64,000 nucleotides of DNA from Chaetoderma sp. LZ-2023a (lineage: Eukaryota; Mollusca; Caudofoveata; Chaetodermatida; Chaetodermatidae): positions 47,772,260 through 47,836,259 of the forward strand of contig CM067360.1 of assembly GCA_034401795.1 (NCBI GenBank), given 5' to 3'. The translations under genes and the position numbers were made by a program. The notes under the pieces are model-generated. The model ran no database searches. It saw only the letters and a list, made by a program, of their open reading frames with translations, and had not been told where the DNA came from. Positions 22,118 to 34,689 of the stretch are shown here, piece by piece (position 1 is the first letter of the stretch; each line of letters begins with the position of its first letter).

Positions 22118-23277
22118 TCTTTAAAGAACTGTCTAAATTAAAGAATCATTTGTTTTAATGAACTAGTTGTCTTAAAAAACTGTTCATCTTAAAGAACTCT
22201 GTGTCTTAAAAAAACTATTTGCATTAAATGACTGTTTGTCTTAAATCAGTGTTTGTCTTAAAGAACTATTTGTATTAAAGAACTGTTTGTCTTAAAGCAC
22301 GGATTGTCATAAAGAATTGTTTAACTTAACGAACTGTCATTCTTAAAGAACTGTTTCTATTAAAGAACTGTTAATCTTCAAGAACTGTTTCTCTTAATGA
22401 ACTTTCAATCTTAAAGAACTATTTGTCTTCAAGAAATACCTGTCTTAAAGAACTGTTAGTCTCAAAAAAACTGTTTATCTTAAATAAGTCTTAAAGAACT
22501 GTGTATCATAGAGAACTCTGTCTTAAAGAACTGTTTTTCTTAAAGAAATGTTTGTTTTAAAGAATTTTTTGTCTTAAAGAACTGTTTGTCTTAAAGAATG
22601 GATTGTCATAAAGAACTGTCAAGCTTAAAGAACTGTTTGTCTTAAAGAATGGATTGTCATAAAGAAATGTCAAGCTTAAAGGATTGTTTAACTTAAAGAA
22701 CTGTTTGTCTTAAAAACTGTTTATCTTAAAGAACTCGTTCTCTTAAAGGACAGTTTGTTTTAAAGAACTGATTGACTTAAAGAACTGTTTATTTTAAAGA
22801 CTCCATGTCTTAAAGAAATTGTATGGTTTAAATGGGTTTTTCATTTAAATAACTGTTTGTCTTAAAGGATTAATTGTATTAAAGACATGTTTGTCTTAAT
22901 GAACTCTCTGTCTTATAGAATTGTCAATCTTAAAGAATGGATTGTCATAAAGAACTGTCAATCTTAACGAACTGTTTGTCTTAAAGAACTGTTAATCTTA
23001 AAGAATGGATTGTCGTAAGGAACTGTTTGCCATCAAGAACTGTTTATCTTAAAGAACTGTTTGTCTTACAGTTTTTGTCTTAAAGAAGTCTTAAAGACCA
23101 GGTTAGCTTAAAGAAATCTGTGTCTCAGAGAACTGTTTGTCTTAAGGAACTTTTTTTTTAAATGACTGTTTGTCTTAAACAAGTGTTTGTCTTATAAGAG
23201 CTGTTTGTCATAAAGAACTGTTTGTCTCAAAGAAGTATTTGTCTTAAAGAACTGATTGTCTTAAAGAAGTGTTTGTA
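22118..23277 (+). repeat. Long degenerate array, unit about 17-20 bp (CTTAAAGAACTGTTTGT)
   Basis: Dozens of units alternate TTAAAGAACTG with TTTGTC, TCAATC, TTATC or GGATTGTCA spacers. Variants such as AATGGATTGTCATAAAG recur, so higher-order copying has occurred. No long frame is open. Confidence 0.85.
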
Positions 23278-23476
23278 TTAACTCTTTAACACTCACATCA
23301 GCCAAAAACGACTTCTGCAGTGGTTTTGAGAAATGTCCATTTAAGGACCTAGAGAAAACTATTTTTTTTAAATTTTAACTGAGCCAGTCATTCAAGTGGT
23401 AATTTTCAATAATAGTTTTATAATAACATTTTCTATGAGAAAATTGAAATTTTCCTGACAAAATTTGAGTGTTAAA
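23278..23476. repeat. Palindromic MITE family 1 inserted in the array
   Basis: It begins TTAACTCTTTAACACTCACA and ends GAGTGTTAAAG, with GCCAGTCATT near the centre. Array units continue on both sides, so it was inserted after the array formed. Confidence 0.7.
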
Positions 23477-23765
23477 GAACTTTTTGTTTTAAAGGCCTGT
23501 TTGTCTTAAAGAACTGTTTGTCTTAAGGAACTGTTTGTTTTAAAAGCCTGTTTGTCTCAGAGAACTGTTTGTCTTAAAGAACTGTCAATCTTAAAGAACT
23601 GTTTGTCTTAAAAAACTGTTTGTTTTAAAGGCCTGTTCGTCTTAAAGAACAGTTTGTCTTAAATAACTGTTTGTTTTAAACAACTGTTTGTCTTAACGAA
23701 CTGTTTGTCTTCAAGAACTGTTTGTCAAAAAGAACTGTCAAGCTGCCTATTTTAAAGAACCGCCG
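23477..23765 (+). repeat. Continuation of the TTAAAGAACTGTTTG array
   Basis: The same units as 22,118-23,277, with a recurrent variant TTTTAAAGGCCTGTTTGTC. Confidence 0.8.
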
Positions 23766-24204
23766 TCTTGATACATCAAAATTTCTATGACAGAAACTTG
23801 CATTATTAACGGAGCTAAAATTCTTGTTCTTCAGATTAATTAAAAAATAGTTTCCAACTGAAGATTTTAGTCTCGCTAGAATAATTTGAGAAGAAAAATG
23901 TTATAAATGATTATCTAAGAATAACTTGCCATAAGGGGATTATTATTGCATAATATTAATGATATATTGTAAAGAAAGCCCCCCTGAAGCTTCTTTCCTA
24001 CATTCTCATCTTGATTACATCAAAATTTAAAAGAACGCAGGTGTCAAGCGAACTTACATGAGCGGATGGACGTCACTCAGAGGATTACATCCGCACAAAG
24101 GAAATGACTTAATCCCTAAGGGTTAATTCTCCCGTCACATGTGAGATACCACAAGCATATTGTAAAATGTCAAATAAACAACTGATCTTTTTCTCTTTTC
24201 GCAC

Positions 24205-24443
24205 ATTAACCAATTCACGATGAAGCCGGCCAAAACCGGCCTCTGTAGTGGTCTTGGTGAATGTCGCTTTGCCGGCCAAGAGCAGACTATTTTTTTTCAT
24301 TTTCCCACTGGAATGACTGGCTCGATAACTGAGCCAGTCATTAGTGGGAAATTTTTAAAAATAATCTTCTCTTGGCCTGCAAATGAATGGTCAATAAGTC
24401 AATATTTTAATTTTTTTAACAAATTTAGTCATTAAAGGGTTAA
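24205..24443. repeat. Palindromic MITE family 1, full-length
   Basis: The representative copy: ends ATTAACC and AAAGGGTTAA; stem CCAAGAGCAGACTATTTTTT with CCACTGGAATGACTGGCTCG, and GATAACTGAGCCAGTCAT closing the hairpin. About 240 bp, no coding capacity. Other copies follow the same plan with tip CTGGCTCGATAACCGAGCCA. Confidence 0.85.
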
Positions 24444-24969
24444 AACTGATCTGACATCATTAAATAAGCAATACTACCCGAGACGAGTAATATAATATCA
24501 AAGCATGTTCAATTTCATGAGCTAATACTTTAACCAGTATTCGGGTAAGATTCCTTTCCTTTGCGGGTGTGAGTGTTTAATAGACAAACAAACAATGTGT
24601 GGATAACACACTTTAACCTTTAAGATTAAAGATTTATAAAAAAAAAAAAGAAAGAAGAAATAGTAAATGTTTATTTACAGGCCAAGAAGTCTATTTTTTT
24701 TAATGTACCACTGAAATGAGAGGCTTACCCGCTATGAAGTGTTTGGCTACAGGAGCCAGTGGCTCACCCTGTTAAATTACCCTGGTTTTTTTACCATGGT
24801 TGGACATGGTTTTAACATGGTCACCCATGGGTGATAAATGGCATCATGATCAAACAATGGTCAACCATTGTCAATAGGATACCGGTAGACCATTGTTGGT
24901 CAACTTTGACCACGGTCTTCCATGGTCAAACTTAATAGCATTAACCATGATCAGCCTGAGCATACAATA

Positions 24970-25312
24970 TTGAGTATGTATTAATATGCCATGAAGATAT
25001 ATAATAATGAGCAAGATTTCTGCATTATGAATGACTATGAAAATCTTGTAGTGGTTGACCTACAGTGGCATTGTTTGATATAAAATTGATACAATCAGTG
25101 TTTATATTAGTATGTTTCTGTGCATATGGCATTTACTATTCAAATTTCAAATGTCATAATAATGATGATTACATAATTTATGGGTAATTTAATAATAAAG
25201 ACTAACTGCAAAAATACATACGTTTATAATTAAAGAGTTGCCTCCCTTAGTAAATAATGTCAACAAGGGTCAAAACATGGTCGACCATGATCAAATGATT
25301 GTTCTCAAATCT
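24970..25312. repeat. Left arm of a large foldback element
   Basis: The reverse complement recurs at 27,587-27,905: ATTTACTATTCAAAT...TGTCATAAT, GAGTTGCCTCCCTTA, and TGATCAAATGATTGTTC have counterparts in inverted order. Together the arms bound a 2.9-kb unit. Confidence 0.7.
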
Positions 25313-27586
25313 TGATTGACCATGGCCAAACAATGGTTAATTAAGGTTATGTAGTTTTCATAAATTTGTTTGATCAGTCAGATTTTACTTTTTTACTATA
25401 TTTGACCATGGTCGATGCATATTATCAGTCAGTAGCATGCTCAAAACAGAGTCGGCCATGGTCAACATTAACCAGTCAGATTTTGACAAATTTCAAGGTT
25501 AACCATGGTCAAATCATGGTTGACCATGATATCATGGTTGACCATGATATCATGGTCCATATTTTGCAGTTGTTAGTGTACTGGCATTCATAACCAGCAA
25601 TCATGGTTTGTATCGCTGTGCATGACAATCTTGCTATCAGTAGAAATGTAGGCAATCCCCTTCCCTTCTCTTTGCCTCTCTTCACCTAGAAGTAACGAGA
25701 AGACATTTTAAATTTCCCATTGCTTTAGTATGGGAGACCTTGGCGGGAAAAAGATCAAAAATGGCCGCCAATCCATTTATCCGACAGTTTCGAAAATAGC
25801 AAATTTAAAATCAGAATACCCAAAAAACTATTTTGGCTTCAAAATCCATCAAATAAAAAATTCAATATAGCCGCCAAACACGCTAGATATTGCTTGGTCA
25901 TTGGTGACCATGTTTTTTTTATGTATCAACTTCCCTCGAACAAACTTTAATGGTTTTTAGGCCCTGATGATATCTTCCAAATTTGGTCAAAATGATCACA
26001 CTGCTACTTATTTTTCATGAGCGATGAATGCCAAAGACTGCTTAAGACGATTTAATTTTTACATGATAAATGAGGTGATGATGGGTGTGTTCAAATACTT
26101 GACTTGTTGAATGTTTATTATGAGATAATGCCCTAAACTCAATTGAGATGAACTTAGTCAAGCATAAATGCTACATAACGCCTGCATGTTGACCAAAGAT
26201 TTTGCATTATACAGCATTTGAATCACTGTTGAGTCATTGTCTATGTTCTTTGCTTTAGCCTACTGAGGTTGAAAATCATGTGCCATGAACGACTTTGAAT
26301 TCTTAAACATTTTTATCACAGAGACAATTATATTTTTGGATAACATTCAATATTTTGTCATGTTCATTCAGCTTTAACCTGTTAGCTATCATATTTGTTC
26401 AAGAAAAATTTCAATGTTCTCTTGGAAAGTGTCTATTAGCAGAGATTATTTTGGAAAATTTACCAATGGAATGGCCGGCTTGCTTATTGAGCCAGTCATT
26501 TCAATGGTATATTTTCAAAGAGACTTGTCTTGGACTGCAAATCAAGATGATTGTGGAAGACATGTTTGGCGGCCTGAGTATTAACGGATTAAACTATATA
26601 TATGGTTACATCAGCTTAAGGGGACCACCTGCTTGTTAAGTGGGCTAAATAAAGATGGTGTTTCATTAAGCCAATTGTGTCTTCTGATCGACCACCTATC
26701 TTAACCCTTCAATAGACAAAAACGCTCTGTGCAGTGGCATTGATATTGTCCACTTGCAGATCAAGAGATGACAGATTTTGAAGATTGACCACTGGAATGA
26801 CTGGATTGATGACCGAGCCAGTGATGAATTTTCAAACATTAGTCTTCTCTTGGCTTTCAAATGTCCATTCACTGCATATTAAATTTAGATTTTCTTGACC
26901 AATCTTGACCATTGTTCTAATTTTCTGCTGACCGTGATCTCACTGTCGACCATGGTAGTTCATGGTTTGACCACGGTCGACCATGAATTTTTATGTTCAC
27001 CTGAGCATAGTCCCATCAAGACCATGTTAAAATGGTCAGTACATCATGATCGGATGACCATGATAAACCATGTCTGACCACGTTTGACATAAATTTCAGA
27101 AGTTTTGTTATCAACCATGATACTGTGGTCACTTGATGGTCAATTCATGTGTAACCGCTTTCTACCTCAATGACTATGATATATCATGATTGACGATGGT
27201 TACTGGAGAATTTCAATGTTATTCATACTGACAGTGATATCATGGTCAGTTCATGATCAGATGTCACCAATATTTTCACCAATTATCAACGTCCATCATT
27301 GACCATGATATATTACGGTCACACATGCATGGTCACTGGAGAATTTCAATGTTATTCATAATGACAGTGATATCATGGTTAGTTCATGGTCAGAGAAGTC
27401 ACTCAACAGTTAAAAAATCTAATAAAAAATAACATATATTACTGAAGAACAATTTTTTAACTTAAGGTCTTAAAATGTTCATAAGCTGCTCTTTAATATT
27501 TTCAGGAACAATTTAAGAACAGTTCTTAAACTTTAAAACTGTGCTTAAAATTACCTTTTTAAAACTGTCTTTGAAAATTTTCAGGA

Positions 27587-27905
27587 ACAATCATCTGACC
27601 ATAGTCGACCGCGTTTTGATCATCGTCAGTGTAATTTAATAAGGGAGGCAACTCTCACTGAAAACATGTCTTTTTCATTTAATGTCTTCAATTATTCTAT
27701 TGCACATAAATTATTTAATCATTATTAATTATGACATTTGAATAGTAAATGTCATATACATATACACACTGACTTCTTGTATAAACTTTATTTCAAACAT
27801 TGCCAATGTTGGTTAAACATTCCAAAATTTTCATAGTGTTATACAGCTAGAAGGTTTGATCAATATTTTATATCGCCATGATTAGTATCGTAGCTCATGA
27901 CAATG
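27587..27905. repeat. Right arm of the large foldback element
   Basis: The inverted counterpart of 24,970-25,312, diverged by substitutions and small indels. Confidence 0.7.
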
Positions 27906-29330
27906 CTTACAATGTCAAATAAAATGGCAATTGGAATCTCAATCTAAAATGGTGGCTACTTCAAGTTAGTTAAGGTATCCATAAGGTAACAAATTGTCTC
28001 AGATTTATTTAACATGCATATATTTTAACACTTTATGGGAACTTTAAGTACCTGTCTTTGTTGACAATCTTTTCATGCTATTCTAAGGCAGTCATTTTTA
28101 ACATGTTATTAATACCACAGAGTAAAACTGCTGAACTCAGTATTTTATTTTATTAATTAATTTCAGATTGATTACATCTAATTTAATTATTATATACACA
28201 GCATAGTTTTACCGTCTTATTGACTATTATGAAAACAAATTGACTGACAGTTGCTTACAGGAATTTGCTACTGCTGTCTAGGATAGCAACAATTCTCAGT
28301 TAAATTGCTTTCAAAATATTCAGTTTAGATTTCCTTCCTGTATTTTGCTACCGTAAATGAAACCCGTTTCTTGGAAATTTAGAATGAAGAGCGGTTACCA
28401 TTACATAATCAATGGCATGCAAATAAAACTGTCATCAGAGAAAATAGGCAACAACATCACCCAATCAAATTAGTTACAAAATATTCACCAGCTTACCTGT
28501 ACAGTTTTCAGGAAATTGATAGTCAGAGCATGGGAGGATCCATCAATCCCAACATGGTGAAGTGTGGGTGGAGCTTAGCTAGAGGTGGGCGGGGCATATC
28601 TAAAACTGGAAAGGTCCATTGATGTTGGTAATGGATTGTATTCTGAATGACTTAATTAATAAGTTCAAGCATACAAAGAAAATATGACAAGTTCTTAGCA
28701 TGCAAGAACTAGCCTCTAAATATTAATTGTGAAACCTTTTGAAAGTAATTTGAACAGAAATTGTTTCTCGAAAATTCAAATATTAAAAAAACAAGAGCTT
28801 ACCTCAATAGTTGCTTTGAAAAATGAGATAATTGAATTTCTAAGATTGATTTAAATCGAAATAAATCTACGTAAATAAGGGGGGAAAACTCCAGGAGGAA
28901 AATAAGCTTTGTACAGTTTCTGCATTTCTTATATGACCAAAAATTCTGTATTGTGCAATCTCCGTTCTCCTTATCAAGCCACGTCTTCAGAGCCAACATA
29001 CAACAGGACCAATTCCAATAACAGATTTGCAGAATTTACGCCAATTTAATGTGCAGCGACATTGCATAATACAGAACATGCCTTCTGATGAAATCATTAT
29101 TAGCGGTGACATTTTAATACAATTTTCGATTAATGTAATAGGAACAAATTGCACTTAAATGTCAAGTTAAAAAGTCTTGAATATTCAATCGATAATCGAG
29201 GCTAGATAAACGCGTAATATTGATAAATTTCATAATTCTTTCCCAAGAAAGTAAATATTGACATATCCATGTCATGTTTCAACAAACAACCTTGAGCAAG
29301 TCTTTCAAGGTCACGATGAGGTGGTTCGTA
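27906..29330. other. AT-rich non-coding stretch
   Basis: Only a diverged 91-bp-type palindrome (about 28,229-28,325) is recognised. Confidence 0.35.
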
Positions 29331-29334
29331 ACCC

Positions 29335-30232
29335 ATTAACACACAAGCAGACAAAAATGGTTTATGAAGTGGTCTTGAAACTTTTTGAGAATTTACCCAA
29401 GTCAGTCATTCCAGCAGTAAATTTTCAAAAATAATCTCTGACTGTAAATGTACCGTACATTTGAACAAAATATATGGGTGAAAGGGGTTAACCCTTTAAT
29501 GGTTAGGCCAGTCAAAACCGGCATTTGTTATGGTTTTGGAGAATGTCCTCTTACAGGTCAAGGATACAATTTTTGAAAATTTACCACTGGAATGATTGGC
29601 TCAATAACTGAGCCAGTTAATAACCGAGCCAGTCATTCCAGTGATCAATTTTCAAAAATTGTATTCTCTTGGCCTATAAATGGGCATTCAATAGACAGAT
29701 ATTAAAATATTTTTTTACGAAATGTGACCATTAAAGGATTAGGGCAGGTTACCGTTATAAATCCAGTATATGAATTGACCTGTATTTAGAAAGCACCTGT
29801 CTTTAGTGATTACTTTTCCCTTTAAGATATGCCTGACTGTAGATGCTAATTATGCTTTTGTTCCTAAAATTATACTACACGTGTATGTCCAATTTCTATG
29901 AAAACATAATGAAAAGCTCACAAATCACACAATGTCACAAATATTGAAGAACATAAAAAAAACCAACAATATTAGCGGTTAGATCACGCTTTTATCAACC
30001 GTTTAATGATAAATCTGGCAAAAAACGGACTCAGCAGTGGTCTTGAGTAATGCCCATTTACTTCCCGACAGGAGACTTTTTTTTTTTCCACTGGAATAAC
30101 TGGCTCAATAACCATGTCAGTCATTCTAGTGTTAAATCTTTTCTTTTAAATAGTCGTTTTGACTGCAGATGTACAATTCAATAAGCAAAGTTTTTATTTT
30201 ATTTTTCATATTTGGCCATTAAGGAGATAAAA
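29335..30232. repeat. Cluster of three family 1 MITEs
   Basis: Copies at about 29,335-29,487 (partial), 29,488-29,740 (full) and 29,995-30,232 (full). The second has a duplicated tip (GAGCCAGTTAATAACCGAGCCAG). Confidence 0.75.
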
Positions 30233-30346
30233 CCAAAACAATACCACCCTCAAAACAATGCGTGATTATCACCTGATAACCTGACAATAACCCTTTCACC
30301 AATAAATTCCCTGTATCTCAATCTCCAGCCAAACAAACAGGAAAGC

Positions 30347-30437
30347 TGTTGAATATTTTGAAATTAATATGACTGGAAGCTGTTGCTGCTTTAAGCAGCA
30401 ACAGCTCCCAGTCAAATTAATGTCAAAATATTCAACA
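30347..30437. repeat. 91-bp palindromic MITE
   Basis: Ends TGTTGAATATTTTG / CAAAATATTCAACA; centre TGCTGCTTTAAGCAGCA. Nearly perfect stem, same length as 10,191-10,281 and 63,353-63,443. Confidence 0.85.
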
Positions 30438-30439
30438 GA

Positions 30440-30980
30440 TTACGTTTTATATCGTAACAAATATACGTTTTTCTGGGATTTGTCGTTGAAATGCTTAATG
30501 TAATTATTGCTGCATATTCAAGTCCTGGACAAGATTACTCACTTACAACTACAAACCATTGATGATAACCCTGAAGCCCTGTCTCCTTCAAAATGGAGAA
30601 ATTTATTAATGAATTCCTGCATCAAAATAAACAATGTCAGGGGAATTGCCAGCTACGAAAACATTTTATAGTCGTTCTCCTGTCCTCATACTACATAGTA
30701 CTAAAAGGATTCTGAGATAATCAAATACAGGAATTCCATTGAAAATACTGTGATGAAGGTGATGAACAGGAAGCCCTTCTGACAATGAATAGTCTATACC
30801 CGCAGAGACAAGAGAAATCAGATTGCAAACCCTTTACACCACCCCAGGCCCCCCCCCCCCCACACATACACGCATGCACACACACACACAACGACAGGCA
30901 GGCAGACAGACAGAGACAGACAGACAGAGACAGCTTATGGGCCGAGGAAAATAAGAAGATTCCTGAGCAGGCAGGCAGGT

Positions 30981-31054
<74 letters not shown>

Positions 31055-31480
31055 ACAGACAGACAGCTTATAGGCCGAGGATAATAAGAAGATTCCTGAG
31101 CACTGCATCAGTCAAGTATAATTCCTCGAACAAGATCAAGCTAGTCACCTAATCTTAGAATAATCCAATTGCACCTTCAGAAAGAGACACAAATCTCTAA
31201 GTAGCTCCCAGTACCTGGCATTATCAAAGATACTAAAGATCCAGGCAATCTGCGTTTGGATCCACATCAAGATTTAGTGAAGGTTTTTCGGAGCCATAGT
31301 GTCATACCAAAGCGTTATATATCAACTTTGAAGCCACCAGAGACCAATGTTGTAATAACAATTGGAGAAAATCTAACTGACATGGATACGCTATGAACAT
31401 CTTAACCTTATTCTGAATACGTAAATTATATATAATAATGCTGTACGCAATCTGATGCACGTTGACACGGCTACAGGCTT
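30440..31480. repeat. Non-coding; (AGGC)n and a flanking duplication
   Basis: A (CAGG)n microsatellite runs 30,969-31,055. The segments at about 30,929-30,968 and 31,064-31,101 (ACAGCTTATRGGCCGAGGA ... AAGATTCCTGAGCA) are a direct duplication flanking it. A C12 run lies near 30,850. Confidence 0.7.
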
Positions 31481-31721
31481 TTAACCCTTTAACACTCATA
31501 TCAACCAAAAATTCCTTCTGCAACGGTCTTGATGAAAAAGCCCATTTGCAGACAAAGTAGACTATTTTTGACAATTTACCACTGGAATGTCTGGCTCGAT
31601 AACCGAGCCAGTCATCCCAGTGATAAATTTTCAAAACTAGTCTTCACATGGTCTGCAAATTGACACTTTCTATGATAAATTTGAAATCTTTCTTGAAGAA
31701 ATTCGAGAGTTAAAGTGTTAA
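31481..31721. repeat. Palindromic MITE family 1, full-length
   Basis: TTAACCCTTTAACACTCATA at one end and TTAAAGTGTTAA at the other. Perfect tip GGCTCGATAACCGAGCC. Confidence 0.85.
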
Positions 31722-31981
31722 ATTCTCATCAATCATGCATCGCTATTGCACACACTGTGACTGACATTGCAATATTGTATGTGTACATATATTGCGTGTG
31801 CCAAGAGATTGCGTGTGCACAGCAGAGATAATCTCTCATTTAGATTTTTAATGGTTTTTTTTATTGATTATTTATTAGGATTTTGATCCTCAATAGCGCG
31901 CTCACATCCGAGGCAGTTATGTTTTTGATTCATTTGTATTCTGAGACACCTAGTTATTATTAGAATTATCGTACATTCCGA

Positions 31982-32458
31982 TTCAATCTTTAATGGTCAA
32001 GTCCGCCAAAAACGGCCTCTGCAGTCATCTTGAGGAATGTCCATTTGCAAGCGAGACGAAGACTATTTTTGAAAATTTATCACAGGAATACTGGACTCGA
32101 TAACCGAGCCAGTTATTTCAATGATAAATTTTCAAAAATTCTATTCTCTTGGCCAGCAAATGGATAATTAATAAGGAAATATTTTGATTTTTATTAACCA
32201 AATTTGATCATTAACCCTTTCATGGTCAAATTTGGTCCAAAAATTTTAAATAATTTTTTATTGAATGTCCATTTACAGGCCAAGAAAATAAATTTTTTGA
32301 AAATTTATCATTGAAATGACTGGCTCGGTTATCGAGCCAGTCATTCCAGTGGTAAATTTTCAAAGATTCTATTCTCTTGGCCTGTAAATGGACACTCCAC
32401 AGGATCATAGCAAAGGCCGGTTTTGGCAGGCATGACCATTAAAGTGTCAAAGGGTTAA
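31982..32458. repeat. Two adjacent family 1 MITEs
   Basis: 31,982-32,213 has tip CTCGATAACCGAG; 32,211-32,458 has the tip reversed (CTCGGTTATCGAG). They abut at a shared ATTAACCCTTT. Confidence 0.8.
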
Positions 32459-32519
32459 TTAAATTTTGAGCATTTGATAAGCTGCATATACAACCTCAAA
32501 AAATGCTAAAAATGCAGGT

Positions 32520-33350
32520 TACTGGGCCACTACAGGGCCACTTGCCAGTATGGACCAATATCAGTAGTGACCACCTCTCAGTATGGACCACGTCACAGCA
32601 TGGACCAACTCTCAGTAGTCAGTACTAGTCACCACCTCAAAGTAGTGACCACGACTTGGTATGGACCACTTATCAGTAGTGACAAGGGAACCTCTACTGA
32701 TTTTCCCCTGGCTCGTTCCAGCCCACATCCGGTAATGTGTCCATGGCCCTGAATAAATAAAAAATCCCAGAAAATATCCAATCTAAACATAAGACTATCC
32801 TAATTATGCGTCTAATGGTGTCATCGGCGATTTCATATAGGAAGACAATATCTATCTGGAACAATTGTCACCTGGTGCCTAAACAGATAAACGAGATATG
32901 CCCGACCACACAAGACACTAATAACGTCTTATAAGAAGAAATTCTAAATATTACGATTCAGTTTTAGTTACTTGGAAAAGGTGTTCGCACAGACAAATTT
33001 ATCACGTCACGTAAACATTTTCAGAATACTAAAGATGTAACTACAGAAAGACACACATTGTTAATAGATTGACCGTAAACTACTAGATCACAACTGATGG
33101 GGACACTCAATAAAAGTTCCCATAAGCTGTCTAACAACAATGACCATATATAAAGCTATAGCAACACTGTAAACAATGAGAGAGCTTGCATGGCTTCCTC
33201 CTATGAAAAAACCAATAACTTCTCCTAGCACTGAGCTAGATTCAGATGATACTTGTCTTCACAAGAGACCACCTGATGTTTAGGTCCACAAGCTTGTGAT
33301 TCTTTAAGACAGGTGGTCAAATCATCTAAGTTAAATCTTAACCCTTTCAC
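32520..33350. other. Non-coding; short CAGTATGGACCA repeats
   Basis: Positions 32,540-32,690 repeat 'TAGTGACCACCTC' and 'AGTATGGACCA' irregularly. The rest is unremarkable. Confidence 0.4.
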
Positions 33351-33510
33351 TGATGAATTCCCCCATATTGCATTTTCAAGGCAACCATACAGGAAAACTG
33401 TTGAATATTTTGAAATTAATTTGACTGGAAGATGTGTCGGTGAAAGTGTTAACTGTAAGACTGCTGCAAATCACCAGACAATAATTTTAATGGGCAATAA
33501 CTCTGGACAA

Positions 33511-33600
33511 GCTGAATATTTTGAAAATAATTTGAGTGAAAATTGTTGGTGGTTTCGCCACCAACAACTTTCAGTCAAATTGTTTTCAAAATATTCAGTA
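33511..33600. repeat. Palindrome of the 91-bp family, alternate tip
   Basis: CTGAATATTTTGAAAATAAT pairs with AATTGTTTTCAAAATATTCAG. The centre GTTGGTGGTTTCGCCACCAAC differs from the common GCTGCC tip. A half copy precedes it at about 33,400-33,440. Confidence 0.75.
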
Positions 33601-34252
33601 TATCCACAGTTAATTGCATAGAAAATGTAATCTGCAGAATTCCGCAGGCAAAAAGTTAATGATTGAGCTACCATCTTCACAGTGGCCCCAAAAAGGCAAT
33701 CCTATCTTATTTGTCATGCATTATCCTAACATTCTTATAATTAGAATTGTCAAGAAAACCTAAATATTTATTTATTAGATGTGCATATGCAGGTCAAGAG
33801 ACTATTTTTGAAAACTTATCACTGGAATGACTGGGTCATTTTATCAAGCCAGTCATTCCAGTTGTTTTCATTTTCAAAAATCGTCTTCTCTTGGTCTGCA
33901 AATGGATATTCCAGAAAGACAACCACAGACACCATTCTTTGGGTTGCCCATTAAAGGCTTAGGATACACCCTGTCTTAATTACCATTCTCTTAGGTGCCC
34001 TTAATGGCCAGGTTAGATAATGAGAATAAAATCTCATAATGTGTGAGGGCCTCATTAGATTAATGGTGGGACTTGCTTACCTGAGGGAGATAAAATAGAT
34101 CATTCATTCATTAGATCGGCTGATTAATTTCGGCCTGCTAATAAACTTACTGATTATACAAGCACTTTTATGACAAAGAGACAAATTGGCGGGAATATTC
34201 ACAGAAATTGTATATATCTCACCTTGAATTAATGAGTTATCTAGTCACACAT

Positions 34253-34689
34253 TAACCCTTTAATAGTGAAATTTGGTCAAGAAAATTTAAATATCTACCG
34301 ATTGCGTGTCCATTTACAGGCGAAGAGAACAAAATTTTTGCAAATTTATCACAGGAATGACTGGCTCGATAACCGAGCCAGTCATTCTAGTGATAAATTT
34401 GCAAAAATTGTATTCTCTTTGCCTGTAAATGGAGCATCCCTAAGACCATAACAGAGGCTGGTTTGGGCCGGTATGACCATTAACCCTTTAACCCTAGAAT
34501 TTGTTAAAGAAAATTTCAATTTAATCTTAGAAAATGTCTATTTGCACACCAAGATAAGACTATTTTTCAAAATTTACCACTGCAATTACTAGCTCGGTTA
34601 TCGAGTCAGTCATTCCAGTGGTAAATTTTCAAAAATAGTCTTCTCTTGCTCAGCTAATGGACATTTCTCAAGACCACTGACGAGGACAG
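34253..34689. repeat. Two family 1 MITEs, second cut by a DIRS fragment
   Basis: 34,253-34,489 is full-length. 34,483-34,689 runs up to AAGACCACTGACGAGGA, where DIRS-derived sequence starts. On the far side (35,030) MITE-like sequence CGGCAGTCATCTTAAGAAAT resumes. Confidence 0.75.

Larger units (their letters stand above)
24970..27905. mobile_element. Foldback-type element with GACCATGGTC subrepeats
   Basis: The about 320-340 bp inverted arms enclose arrays of the self-complementary motif TGACCATGGTCA (25,260-25,560 and 26,890-27,390), with more motifs just outside the left arm (24,780-24,960). The middle has two family 1 MITEs (26,355-26,640 and 26,703-26,885) and a segment (25,690-25,990) related to the 41-46 kb composite repeat. 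No transposase is seen, so it is non-autonomous, and its exact ends and target duplication were not determined. Confidence 0.55.

Noticed and set aside
31481-31721. TTAACCC MITE ends as telomere-like repeats
   Set aside because: Only one hexamer-like unit occurs per end, never tandem; it is a transposon end, not telomeric DNA.
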